DNA of 16,922 bases from Clostridiales bacterium. GTDB lineage: Bacteria > Bacillota > Clostridia > Oscillospirales > QAMX01. The translations under genes and the position numbers were made by a program. How positions within the stretch are numbered: the stretch's first letter is position 1; every line of letters begins with the position of its first letter. The stretch spans positions 1-16,922 of the forward strand of contig JAEERN010000192.1 of the NCBI GenBank assembly GCA_016285815.1, read 5' to 3'. The notes under the pieces are model-generated. The model searched no databases and was not told where the DNA came from. It saw only the letters and a list, made by a program, of their open reading frames with translations. Shown one piece after another: positions 6,474 through 14,665 of this stretch.

Positions 6474-7964
6474 TCAGAACTGGAAGTAGATGAACTGGCT
6501 GGCCTCATAGCCCGAGCCGTAGACGCCGAAGACGAGCAGCAGCACCACGATCAGGGTGTAGGCAGTCAGACGGAAAGGCAGGTTCTGCTCCATGAGCCGC
6601 TGGCTGACTTTGAACTTTGTCTGGAGCAGGTCGCCGATCAGCAGGACGGCGATAGCAAGAAGCCCGACGATCAGATCCGGCCGGTCGAGACCCAGCTCCA
6701 GGAGCCGTCCGTTGGTCAGCACGTAGGGGTTGAAGGTCGAGAACAGGTTCCTGATGATGCCGAAGGCGTCCCGCAGAGAGTTCGCGCGGAAGAAGATCCA
6801 CGCGAAGTCCACCAGCAGGAAGGTGAGAAACCCGTTGAAAAACCGGTAGGAGAAGGCCGTCCGGTCGATGTGAAACGCGTTTTCCAGCGCCTCGCGCGGC
6901 TTTTTCAGCAGGCCCTCGACGATCTGAAGCGCGCCGTGCAGCGCGCCCCAGAGCACGAAGGTCCAGTTGGCGCCGTGCCAGAGGCCGCTGACGAGGAAGG
7001 TGATCATCAGATTGAGACAGGTGCGGAGCCTGCCCTTGCGGCTGCCGCCCAGAGGAATGTAGAGATAGTCGCGGAACCAGGTGGAGAGGGAGACGTGCCA
7101 CCGGCGCCAGAACTCTTTGACGCTGCCTGCGAAGTAAGGCTGTTGGAAGTTTTCCATCAGGTCCACGCCCATGACCCGGGCCGCGCCGATGGCGATATTG
7201 GAGTATCCGGCAAAGTCGCAGTAGATCTGGACCGCGAAGAGCAGGACGGCGAAGGCGATCTCAAAGCCGGCGTACCGCGCGTAGTCGTTGAAAACCGTGT
7301 TGACCACCACAGCGACGCGGTCGGCCACCACCATTTTCTGGAAAAAGCCCCAGGCCATGACCAGCAGGCCGGAGACCATGCGGTTGTATTCGAACTTGCG
7401 GGGGTGGTTCAGTTGGTCCAACAGGTTTCCCGTCCGTTCGATGGGGCCGGCCACCAGCTGGGGGAAGAACGAGACGAACAGCGCGTAGCGGAACGGGTTC
7501 TTCTCCGGCTTGACGGAGCCGCGGTAGACGTCCACCGTATAGGACAGGGCCTGGAAAGTGTAAAACGAGATGCCGACGGGCAGGACAACGTCGAAAGCAG
7601 GGGAGACGAGGCTGAGCTTCAGCGCGCCGAGAACGGCGTTGAGGTTGTCCACGGCAAAGGAGAAGTATTTGAAAAAGCCGAGGATCGCCAGATTGATGAC
7701 GAAGCTCAGCGCCACCCAGAGCTTTTTGCGGCGGGCGGCCCGGGCGGCGTCGCCGTTCCGGTCCGCCCGGGCGATCAGGATCCCACTCAGATAGGTGACG
7801 ACGGTGGAGGCGGCGATCAGCAGTGCGTAACTGGCGTTCCAGCACATATAAAAGAAATAGCTGGCGGCCAGAAGCCAGATCCACCGGTATTTGGCTGGGA
7901 TCAGATAGTAGATCAGGGTTACGGCCGGAAAAAACAGCAGAAACGACAGAGAATTGAACAGCAT
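6474..7964 (-). CDS. AlgI-type MBOAT family O-acyltransferase
   Basis: A 496-residue polytopic membrane protein of the MBOAT family. Members such as AlgI, PatA and DltB pass acyl groups, usually acetyl, across the membrane for transfer to exopolysaccharide, peptidoglycan or teichoic acid. Landmarks are FSFFPQLVAGPI-like text (VSFFPQLVAGPIERTG), IYCDFAGYSNIAIG, FWRRWHVSLSTWFRDYLYIPLGG with H290, and the signature SGLWHGANWTF with the invariant H330. The start is the ATG at 7964, with AAAGGAG at 7971-7977 six bases upstream; a longer reading from 8081 would run through the promoter and adds non-MBOAT residues. Its length and motifs fit AlgI rather than DltB, and no dltA or dltC is nearby. The downstream SGNH protein is the expected partner. 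The polymer modified cannot be told from this window. Confidence 0.92.
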   Translation of the reverse strand: MLFNSLSFLLFFPAVTLIYYLIPAKYRWIWLLAASYFFYMCWNASYALLIAASTVVTYLSGILIARADRNGDAARAARRKKLWVALSFVINLAILGFFKYFSFAVDNLNAVLGALKLSLVSPAFDVVLPVGISFYTFQALSYTVDVYRGSVKPEKNPFRYALFVSFFPQLVAGPIERTGNLLDQLNHPRKFEYNRMVSGLLVMAWGFFQKMVVADRVAVVVNTVFNDYARYAGFEIAFAVLLFAVQIYCDFAGYSNIAIGAARVMGVDLMENFQQPYFAGSVKEFWRRWHVSLSTWFRDYLYIPLGGSRKGRLRTCLNLMITFLVSGLWHGANWTFVLWGALHGALQIVEGLLKKPREALENAFHIDRTAFSYRFFNGFLTFLLVDFAWIFFRANSLRDAFGIIRNLFSTFNPYVLTNGRLLELGLDRPDLIVGLLAIAVLLIGDLLQTKFKVSQRLMEQNLPFRLTAYTLIVVLLLVFGVYGSGYEASQFIYFQF

Positions 7965-8061
7965 ACGCGCTCCTTTGCCGCCGCGGCGAAAAGATGAAAA
8001 AGAAAAGACCGGTACCGCGGGAAGTGGATTCGATGATTTCAGATACAAAATCACAAGAATA

Positions 8062-8070
8062 AGTATAGCA
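8062..8070 (-). promoter_or_regulatory. Extended -10 promoter of the MBOAT operon
   Basis: On the minus strand TGCTATACT (8070-8062) is an extended -10 element with TATACT. The base 17 positions upstream begins TAGTCC (8090-8085), a poor -35, as expected for extended -10 promoters. It would give a leader of about 90 bases before the ATG at 7964. Confidence 0.55.
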
Positions 8071-8090
8071 GACCCATTCACGTCGGACTA

Positions 8091-8402
8091 TCGGCTTTTT
8101 TGATAAATGTGCTGTGCCCTGCCGTTTTTTTTATGTGCAACATAACAGCCGGAGAGAAGAGGCAAAAAGTGTCGGAAGACAGGAGGGAAGCGGTGTTGCC
8201 CTGCTTTTGACAGGAGTCGGGACGGATGGAGCGGGGCGTGCCCTCATTTTAAATAATAGCCAGCCGAGGCTGTTTGTTGCAGGGACTCGCAAAAAAACGG
8301 ACGCGGAGGCCGGACGCGGAAAACCGCCGCAGCCCCGGGAGAGGGGCGGCGGCGGTCAAAAAAACGGGGGCGGCGCGGCGTTTCCCGCGGGGCGGCGCGG
8401 GC
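8091..8402. other. Gene-free spacer between MBOAT promoter and groEL terminator
   Basis: No credible coding region on either strand: short ORFs here lack ribosome binding sites and recognisable sequence. The left part is AT-richer and holds an eight-T run (8124-8131 region) and the small palindrome TTATGT-GCA-ACATAA (8131-8145), which could be an operator upstream of the MBOAT promoter. The right part is GC-rich with two seven-A runs (8291-8297, 8358-8364). A hairpin, ACCGCCGC/GCGGCGGT (8323-8330 with 8349-8356) plus CCCC/GGGG inside, has only four A on its left, so at best it is a weak backup terminator for groEL. Confidence 0.4.
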
Positions 8403-8441
8403 AAAAAAAGCGCCTTTTGCCCGGCGGGCAAAAGGCGCTTT
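8403..8441 (-). terminator. Intrinsic terminator of groES-groEL
   Basis: A 16-bp perfect stem (8407-8422 with 8426-8441) with a 3-base loop, preceded on the plus strand by seven A (8403-8409, partly within the stem), which read as a T-tract on the minus strand. It lies 37 bases beyond the groEL stop codon. Confidence 0.9.
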
Positions 8442-8477
8442 CGGGGTAGAAGCGGAGGGGAAATGCGGCGGGCAGGA

Positions 8478-10112
<1,635 letters not shown>

Positions 10113-10130
10113 TGTGAATTCCTCCTTGCT

Positions 10131-10415
10131 TTACTCGACGATGGCGAGAATGTCGTTCTGGCGGACGATGGAGTATTCCTCGCCGTCCAGCTTGACTTCG
10201 GTGCCGGAATATTTGCTGGTGATGACCTTGTCGCCGGGCTTGACGTACATGACGACGTCCTTGCCGTCGACGATGCCGCCCGGGCCCACGGCGATGATCT
10301 CGGCGACCTGCGGTTTTTCCTTCGCAGAGCCGGTCAGGATGATGCCGCTCTTGGTCTTCTCTTCGGTCTCGACCATCTTGATCACGACGCGGTCAGCCAA
10401 AGGTTTCAGTGTCAT
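10131..10415 (-). CDS. groES: Co-chaperonin GroES (Hsp10)
   Basis: A 94-residue heptameric lid for the GroEL ring. It begins MTLKPLADRVVIKMVETEEK, carries the mobile loop KTKSGIILTGSAKEKPQ that docks on GroEL, and continues with VAEIIAVGPG and DKVITSKYSGTEVKLDGEEY, all hallmarks of the family at the usual length. The ATG at 10415 has GGGAGG about nine bases upstream. It is the first gene of the operon, followed by groEL after 18 bases. The leader contains the CIRCE operator, so expression should be induced on heat shock when HrcA is inactivated. Confidence 0.99.
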   Translation of the reverse strand: MTLKPLADRVVIKMVETEEKTKSGIILTGSAKEKPQVAEIIAVGPGGIVDGKDVVMYVKPGDKVITSKYSGTEVKLDGEEYSIVRQNDILAIVE

Positions 10416-10460
10416 TTTGGATTTCCTCCCTTAGAGTGAAGTGGTGTTGACGAATCTGGT

Positions 10461-10487
10461 TTAGCACTCATTCATCCGGAGTGCTAA
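10461..10487. promoter_or_regulatory. CIRCE operator (HrcA binding site)
   Basis: TTAGCACTC (10461-10469), nine spacer bases and GAGTGCTAA (10479-10487) match the CIRCE consensus perfectly. It lies just downstream of the groES promoter -10, where bound HrcA would block transcription. hrcA itself is not in this window. Confidence 0.98.
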
Positions 10488-10495
10488 CGCTATAT

Positions 10496-10524
10496 ATAAT
10501 AGTCAAATTTGGTCTAATTTACAA
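10496..10524 (-). promoter_or_regulatory. Sigma-A promoter of groES-groEL
   Basis: On the minus strand TTGTAA (10524-10519), a 17-base spacer and TATTAT (10501-10496). The -10 region is AT-rich and slightly different registers (for example TATATA further down) are possible. The CIRCE follows within nine bases, the usual geometry for HrcA repression. Confidence 0.65.
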
Positions 10525-10572
10525 TGGTCATTTTGACCGAAGTTACTGAAAAGAGGCCTGTTGATTTTAGCG

Positions 10573-10590
10573 GATTTGACAGATTTGACA
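10573..10590. repeat. Tandem 9-base direct repeat in the groES/gluQ divergent region
   Basis: GATTTGACA occurs twice back to back (10573-10581, 10582-10590), between the divergent groES and gluQ promoters. A small inverted repeat GGTCA-TTT-TGACC (10526-10538) lies nearby. These could be binding sites or chance low-complexity sequence; no function is claimed. Confidence 0.4.
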
Positions 10591-10651
10591 AAAAACGGAA
10601 AAAATTGCGCTGCCCCGGCGGGAAAAAACCTCTTCGGCCCGGCGAAATCCG

Positions 10652-10680
10652 TTGACAGGCGGAGGGCCGTGCGATACAAT
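10652..10680 (+). promoter_or_regulatory. Sigma-A promoter of gluQ
   Basis: A consensus TTGACA (10652-10657), 17-base spacer and TACAAT (10675-10680). Transcription should start near 10687, giving a leader of about 35 bases before the ATG at 10722. Confidence 0.88.
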
Positions 10681-10721
10681 AGAACGGAAGAAAGACAGCG
10701 CGGCGGGAAGGAGGCGGACCG

Positions 10722-11651
10722 ATGGCGGAGACCGTGGGAAGACTGGCGCCGAGCCCCAGCGGGCGGATGCATCCGGGCAACGCGGCGGCGTTTTTGACGG
10801 CGTGGCTGTCCGCCCGTTCCCGGGGCGGGCGCGTGCTGCTGCGCATCGAGGATCTGGACCCCGTGCGCTGTACGCCCGAGTGGGCGGAGCTGATCCGGCA
10901 GGATCTGACGTGGCTGGGGCTGACGTGGGACGAGGAGATGACGCCCCAGCGGTTCCGCTCGCCCTTTTACGAGGAAAAGCTGGCGCTGCTGCGGTCCCGG
11001 GGCCTCGTCTACCCCTGCTGGTGCACCAGAGGGACGCTGAACGCGGCCCGGGCCCCCCACGCCGGGGACGGCCACTGGATCTATCCCGGCACCTGCCTGC
11101 GGCTGACGCCGGAACAGCGGGCCGCCAAAACGGCACCGCCGTCGGTCCGGCTGCGCGTGCCGGACGAGGAGATCGCGTTCACGGACCGGCTCTTCGGGCC
11201 GCAGCGGGAGAATCTGGCCCGGGACTGCGGCGATTTCGTACTGAAAAAGGCGGACGGCACCTTTGCCTATCAGCTGGCCGTGGTGGCGGACGACGTGGAC
11301 GGCGGCGTGACCGAGGTGGTGCGGGGCCGGGACCTGTTGGGGTCCACGGCGCGCCAGATCTATCTGACCCGGCTGCTGGGCGGGCGCGAGGCGTCGTATC
11401 TGCACGTGCCCATGCTGCTGGGACCGGGCGGGCGCAAGCTGTCCAAGCGGGATCTGGATCTGGACATGGGCGAGCTGCGGCGGCGGGTGACGCCGGAGCG
11501 GATGATCGGCGAGCTGGCCTTCCGGCTCGGGCTGATCGACCGGTCCGAGCCCGTGTCCGCGGCTGAGCTGGCGCGGGACTTCGATCCGGCGCGCCTGTCC
11601 CGGACGGACGTGGAGCTGGGAACGGAGTTCTGCGGCGCCCGGATCGGCTGA
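10722..11651 (+). CDS. gluQ: Glutamyl-Q tRNA(Asp) synthetase
   Basis: A 309-residue truncated GluRS paralogue. The family (E. coli YadB/GluQRS) attaches glutamate to the queuosine at the wobble base of tRNA(Asp), rather than to the tRNA 3' end. The sequence has the class I aminoacyl-tRNA synthetase HIGH-like motif in SPSGRMHPGN (about 11-20), RIEDLDPVR (41-49), a zinc site with the family spacing C99-x-C101 / Y121-x3-C125, and the KMSKS-like KLSKR (239-243). It stops soon after, lacking the anticodon-binding domain of true GluRS; this length and the zinc pattern distinguish it. The ATG at 10722 has AAGGAGG seven bases upstream. It is a single-gene unit, with its own consensus promoter and a terminator 20 bases after the stop. 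No queuosine synthesis gene is nearby. Confidence 0.93.
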   Translation: MAETVGRLAPSPSGRMHPGNAAAFLTAWLSARSRGGRVLLRIEDLDPVRCTPEWAELIRQDLTWLGLTWDEEMTPQRFRSPFYEEKLALLRSRGLVYPCWCTRGTLNAARAPHAGDGHWIYPGTCLRLTPEQRAAKTAPPSVRLRVPDEEIAFTDRLFGPQRENLARDCGDFVLKKADGTFAYQLAVVADDVDGGVTEVVRGRDLLGSTARQIYLTRLLGGREASYLHVPMLLGPGGRKLSKRDLDLDMGELRRRVTPERMIGELAFRLGLIDRSEPVSAAELARDFDPARLSRTDVELGTEFCGARIG

Positions 11652-11664
11652 CGCATCCCTGATA

Positions 11665-11712
11665 AAACGACCCGGCCGCCGGAAGGGAGACCTTCCGGCG
11701 GCCGGTTTTTCG
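11665..11712. repeat. 48-base repeat, copy 1 (terminator element, GAGA loop)
   Basis: First of two 48-base direct repeats that bracket the LRR-FN3 gene; the other is 13571-13618. Identical at 44 of 48 positions. The four differences are exactly the hairpin loop, GAGA here and TCTC in copy 2, which are reverse complements of each other. Confidence 0.9.
11672..11710 (+). terminator. Terminator of gluQ, possibly shared with LRR-FN3 gene
   Basis: A 15-bp perfect stem (11672-11686 with 11691-11705), GAGA loop and five T (11706-11710), 20 bases after the gluQ stop. On the minus strand the stem is followed after four bases by TTTT (11667-11664), so it could also stop the convergent LRR-FN3 transcript, whose stop codon lies 14 bases away. 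Confidence 0.88.
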
Positions 11713-11724
11713 GTGCGGGCGGAG

Positions 11725-13410
11725 TTATCTTGCTGTGGCGCTCACAGCTTTTGAACCGGCAGATGTGAAGCTTGAGACCTGAGCAACGACGGTATAGCTG
11801 TATTTTACGCCGGAAGTCACCGACCGGTCTACATAGGCCAGGCTGCGGCTGGTGCCGATCTTTTCATAAGTCCCGCCGGGAGCTTTGCGATAGATGTTGT
11901 ACAGCGTTGCTCCGGGAACGGTTTCCCACATTACCTTGATGCCGGAAGCATACGCCTTGACTGAGAGGACCGGCGAGACGAGCCGAACAGATTTCACGGC
12001 GGCGGAGGGTTGGCTGTAAGAATCGGAATACCGGGCCTTGATCTGATAGCGATAGGCCGCCCCGGATTCCGCGGTTTTATCCACGAAGGAGGTCGACCGG
12101 GAAGAGCCGATCTTGACGAAGTCGCCGTTTCCTTCAGCTCTCCAGACGTAATAAATGGTAGCGCCGGGGACGCTGCTCCACGTCACTTTGAGGCCGGAGG
12201 CGTAATTGGTCGTCGAGAGGATGGACGGAGGATCCAGAAGCATGACGGAACTGCTGGTTCCGTAATCGCCGTAATAGCCGGGCGTATAGGCCCGGACCCG
12301 ATAACGGTAGGCGACGCCGGGCGTAACGTCGGGATCTGTGAAGGAACGGCCTGTCTGAGTGACAAGCTTGGTCCATTTGCCGCCGGCATAGCGGAACAGC
12401 TGATACCCGGCGCAGGAGCCGGAAGAGGTCCATTTGACCTGGATCCCGTCCGGCGAAGTCTTGGCCGTGACTGTGGGGGCGCTGCAGGTGCAGCCCCAGT
12501 GGATCCGGACGTCGGTGTAAACTTTCTGCCCGCTGACGGTCTTGTAGACCAGAGCCCAATCGTCATGCCATCCGCTCGGTTTGGCTGCGGCCTGGCAATA
12601 GAGGTCAGTCAGAGAGGTCGAATCATCAAAGAGACGGAAGGTGATACTGGTGACGCTGGCGGGGATGGTCAAGGACTTCAGCGACGTCATTCCAGAGAAG
12701 GCGACCTCGTTGATGGTGGTAAGGGAAGAGGGGAGAGAAAGAGATTTCATCGAATCGCAGGCACCAAAGGCGTGGGCACCGATCGTTTCCAGCTGGGACG
12801 GAAGGTCGATAGTCTTGAGGGAATAGCAGCCGAAAAAGGCTGCCATTCCGATGGTTCGAATGGAGTCCGGCAGCGTAACGGAGGTCAGACTGCGGCAATG
12901 GAAGAACATATTCGAGCCAAGTTCCGGGATCTGGGCCTGAATATCCGCGGTCTTCAGGTCCAGGCAATCCCAGAATTGATCGCCGCCCATCTCCGTGACG
13001 CCGGCGGGGATCGTGATCGAGGTGAGGCCGGACATACCGAATACGGCGGAACCTATGGTGCGAAGCGAATCGGGCAGCGAGATCGAAGTCAGATTCGTGC
13101 AGCACCGGAAGGCGCCGTCGGCGATACTGGTCACACCTTCGGAAACAGTGACCGAGGTAATGTTTTCTCTGCAGTAAAACGCGCGATCGCCGATGGCGGT
13201 GACGGGGCAGCCGCCCAGCGCGGTCGGAGTGACCAGCGCGCCAGCAGCGCTTTCGTCAACGGCGGTAATAGTGGCCTTGCCGCCGGAAACCGTATAAGAA
13301 TAGATCCCCTCGGTTTTCGTCGCGGCTGCGTTGGCGGCAAGCGCGGGGAAACACGCTAGGAGAAGCGCTGTGAGCAGAATCCAACTCAAGGTCCTGGATA
13401 AAGTTTTCAT
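11725..13410 (-). CDS. Secreted BspA-type leucine-rich-repeat protein with FN3-like domains
   Basis: A 561-residue exported protein. Residues 1-26 are a signal peptide (KTLSRTLSW, hydrophobic core, cleavage near ALA-ANA). About 65-272 hold LRR_5 repeats of roughly 23 residues of the form LTSISLPDSLRTIGSAVF, the BspA/TpLRR type found in adhesion proteins of gut and oral bacteria. Three fibronectin III-like units follow (about 310-392, 395-476, 479-560); the last two share the YASGxKVxW and VPGATxY pattern. There is no LPXTG, choline- or SLH-type anchor, so it is probably released or held by an unknown contact. The ATG at 13410 has GGAGG six bases upstream. GC content is visibly lower than in flanking genes, and the gene is bracketed by 48-base repeats, which fits later acquisition. 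Its role in adhesion or glycan binding is inferred from family only. Confidence 0.85.
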   Translation of the reverse strand: MKTLSRTLSWILLTALLLACFPALAANAAATKTEGIYSYTVSGGKATITAVDESAAGALVTPTALGGCPVTAIGDRAFYCRENITSVTVSEGVTSIADGAFRCCTNLTSISLPDSLRTIGSAVFGMSGLTSITIPAGVTEMGGDQFWDCLDLKTADIQAQIPELGSNMFFHCRSLTSVTLPDSIRTIGMAAFFGCYSLKTIDLPSQLETIGAHAFGACDSMKSLSLPSSLTTINEVAFSGMTSLKSLTIPASVTSITFRLFDDSTSLTDLYCQAAAKPSGWHDDWALVYKTVSGQKVYTDVRIHWGCTCSAPTVTAKTSPDGIQVKWTSSGSCAGYQLFRYAGGKWTKLVTQTGRSFTDPDVTPGVAYRYRVRAYTPGYYGDYGTSSSVMLLDPPSILSTTNYASGLKVTWSSVPGATIYYVWRAEGNGDFVKIGSSRSTSFVDKTAESGAAYRYQIKARYSDSYSQPSAAVKSVRLVSPVLSVKAYASGIKVMWETVPGATLYNIYRKAPGGTYEKIGTSRSLAYVDRSVTSGVKYSYTVVAQVSSFTSAGSKAVSATAR

Positions 13411-13493
13411 GATAAACCTCCGTGTTTCGCTGGCAGGATGGGCCCCTGCCCTGCTTTTTCAGACGCGTACCGAGTCGCCCCGATGCTGCTTTA

Positions 13494-13522
13494 ATGGTAC
13501 TTGATTTTGCTGAAAATGTCAA
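13494..13522 (-). promoter_or_regulatory. Sigma-A promoter of the LRR-FN3 gene
   Basis: On the minus strand a consensus TTGACA (13522-13517), 17-base spacer and TACCAT (13499-13494). It lies in AT-rich DNA unlike the rest of the window. The leader to the ATG at 13410 is about 77 bases and contains a weak GGCAGG/CCTGCC hairpin. Confidence 0.8.
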
Positions 13523-13570
13523 CAAAAAATTTTTATTTGGAGGGAATGTTCCGGTACAAAAAATGGCATG

Positions 13571-13618
13571 AAACGACCCGGCCGCCGGAAGGTCTCCCTT
13601 CCGGCGGCCGGTTTTTCG
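13571..13618. repeat. 48-base repeat, copy 2 (terminator element, TCTC loop)
   Basis: Second copy of the element at 11665-11712, same orientation in its flanks (AAACGA left, TTTTTCG right) but with the loop inverted. The stem is 13578-13592 with 13597-13611. No plus-strand gene ends here, so the plus-oriented T-tract has no obvious client. Confidence 0.9.
13578..13616. terminator. Terminator-like hairpin at the end of the alr-ndoA operon
   Basis: A 15-bp stem with a TCTC loop and TTTTT on the plus side. On the minus strand, where the alr-ndoA operon ends at 13649, the stem is followed by GTCGTTTC and further on ATTTTTTG, a weaker T-tract. It probably still ends that operon and shields the LRR-FN3 promoter, but its polarity looks wrong. 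Confidence 0.55.
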
Positions 13619-13648
13619 CCTTGATTTTGCGGGCGGCGCCCGATCTGC

Positions 13649-14269
13649 TTATTCGATCACATACCCGCCGCGGAGGAAGACGGTCACGTCCGAGTCGGCG
13701 CGCAGACCGTGCCGGTCCTCGGTGGCGATATACAGCGTGTTGGTCTTGAGGCTGGCCCGGTGGGCCAGCTCGCCCCCGGCGGGAACGTCCATCAGGCCGG
13801 AGATGCACACCGCCTTGCCCTCGCGCAGGAACAGCTCGGCGCCGGAGAGACAGTAGAGCCGCTGGCCCGCGGACAGGGTCACCGTCCGGAACACGGCGGT
13901 CTCGTCCGACGCCTCGGCGGTGACGGACATGAGTTTTTCGCGAAGGGCCGCCTCCAGCAGGGCGAGGTACGCCTCGTTGTCGAGAACGTTGCCCGTCGAA
14001 CCGTTGAACTCGTTCACCAGCGCGGCGATCTGGCCCTTATAGTCGGCCAGGATCCCGTCCAGCTCTTCGGTCTTCGCGGCGGCGGCGGCGGCCACGGCGT
14101 CGTCGATCAGCGCCTCGACCTGGGGCCGGAACCGCTCTTCCAGATAGCTCTTGGTGATCAGGGGGTCGCTTTCGGTGCCCTCGTTGTCGGCCAGCGCGAA
14201 CAGGCCGCCGGAGACCGCCAGAACGGCGATCAGCCCCAGGGTAAGTAAAACGGTGTGTCTGCTTTTCAT
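13649..14269 (-). CDS. Exported protein of unknown function
   Basis: A 206-residue protein, last gene of the nnrD-alr-ndoA operon. Residues 1-27 form a signal peptide or N-terminal anchor (KSRHTVLLTLGLIAVLAVSGGLFALA). It is followed by ESDPLITKSYLEERF, a segment I have seen in uncharacterised Clostridia proteins, then an Ala-rich probable coiled coil (about 45-90). A C-terminal part (about 128-206) is built of short beta-like stretches: GAELFLREGKAVCISG, DVPAGGEL, NTLYIATEDRHGLRA and VTVFLRGGYVIE. No enzyme motif or metal site is evident. The ATG at 14269 has GAGAGG nine bases upstream and follows the ndoA stop by 39 bases. A cell-surface or sporulation-related role would be guesswork; I do not assign a function. 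Confidence 0.7.
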   Translation of the reverse strand: MKSRHTVLLTLGLIAVLAVSGGLFALADNEGTESDPLITKSYLEERFRPQVEALIDDAVAAAAAAKTEELDGILADYKGQIAALVNEFNGSTGNVLDNEAYLALLEAALREKLMSVTAEASDETAVFRTVTLSAGQRLYCLSGAELFLREGKAVCISGLMDVPAGGELAHRASLKTNTLYIATEDRHGLRADSDVTVFLRGGYVIE

Positions 14270-14308
14270 GGGTGTGTACCTCTCTTTTGCGGGCTTCGGC
14301 CGGGGGAA

Positions 14309-14665
14309 TCAGGTCCCGCTGAGGCCAAAGCTGACGGCGATGGCCCCGTCGATGCGGTCCATCACGGCTTCGTCCACGCGCCCCATGCGCTCCTTGAGGC
14401 GCTTTTTGTCAATGGTGCGGATCTGCTCCAGCAGCACGATGCTGTCGCGGGACAGGCCGCAGGTGTGCCGCGACAGCTCGATATGCGTCGGCAGACGCGT
14501 CTTGTTGGTCTGAGACGTGATGGCCGCGGCGATGACCGTCGGGCTGTATCGGTTGCCCGTGTCGTTCTGGACGATCAGGACCGGCCGGACGCCGCCCTGT
14601 TCGCTGCCGACGACGGGACTCAGGTCGGCATAGAAGATGTCGCCCCGTCTGACGTTGAGTTCCAC
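14309..14665 (-). CDS. ndoA: NdoA/EndoA (MazF/PemK family) mRNA endoribonuclease toxin
   Basis: A 118-residue member of the MazF/PemK family, very close to B. subtilis NdoA (EndoA), which cuts single-stranded mRNA at a UACAU-type site. Shared text includes VRRGDIFYADLSPVVGSEQG, GGVRPVLIVQND, PTVIAAAITSQ and VLLEQIRTIDKKRL. R27 and T50 correspond to the catalytic Arg and Thr of the family. The start is a GTG at 14665; GGAG about 12 bases upstream is a weak, distant ribosome binding site, and no nearer in-frame ATG or TTG exists. The gene sits after alr, as in B. subtilis, but the cognate antitoxin gene ndoAI that normally lies between them is missing: only 180 bases separate alr and ndoA, with no ORF over about 15 codons preceded by a ribosome binding site. 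The toxin itself appears intact. Confidence 0.93.
   Translation of the reverse strand: MELNVRRGDIFYADLSPVVGSEQGGVRPVLIVQNDTGNRYSPTVIAAAITSQTNKTRLPTHIELSRHTCGLSRDSIVLLEQIRTIDKKRLKERMGRVDEAVMDRIDGAIAVSFGLSGT

Noticed and set aside
8114..8449. 111-codon plus-strand ORF in the spacer left of groEL
   Set aside because: No recognisable domain, composition changes abruptly along its length, and it runs through the groEL terminator.
12626..13105. CRISPR-like spaced repeats in the LRR region
   Set aside because: The periodicity of about 69 bases is the protein LRR repeat; the DNA copies are diverged and coding, without palindromic repeats or unique spacers.
12010..13359. 449-codon plus-strand open frame opposite the LRR-FN3 gene
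   Set aside because: Antisense shadow; the minus frame has a signal peptide, LRR and FN3 repeats, a promoter and a good ribosome binding site.
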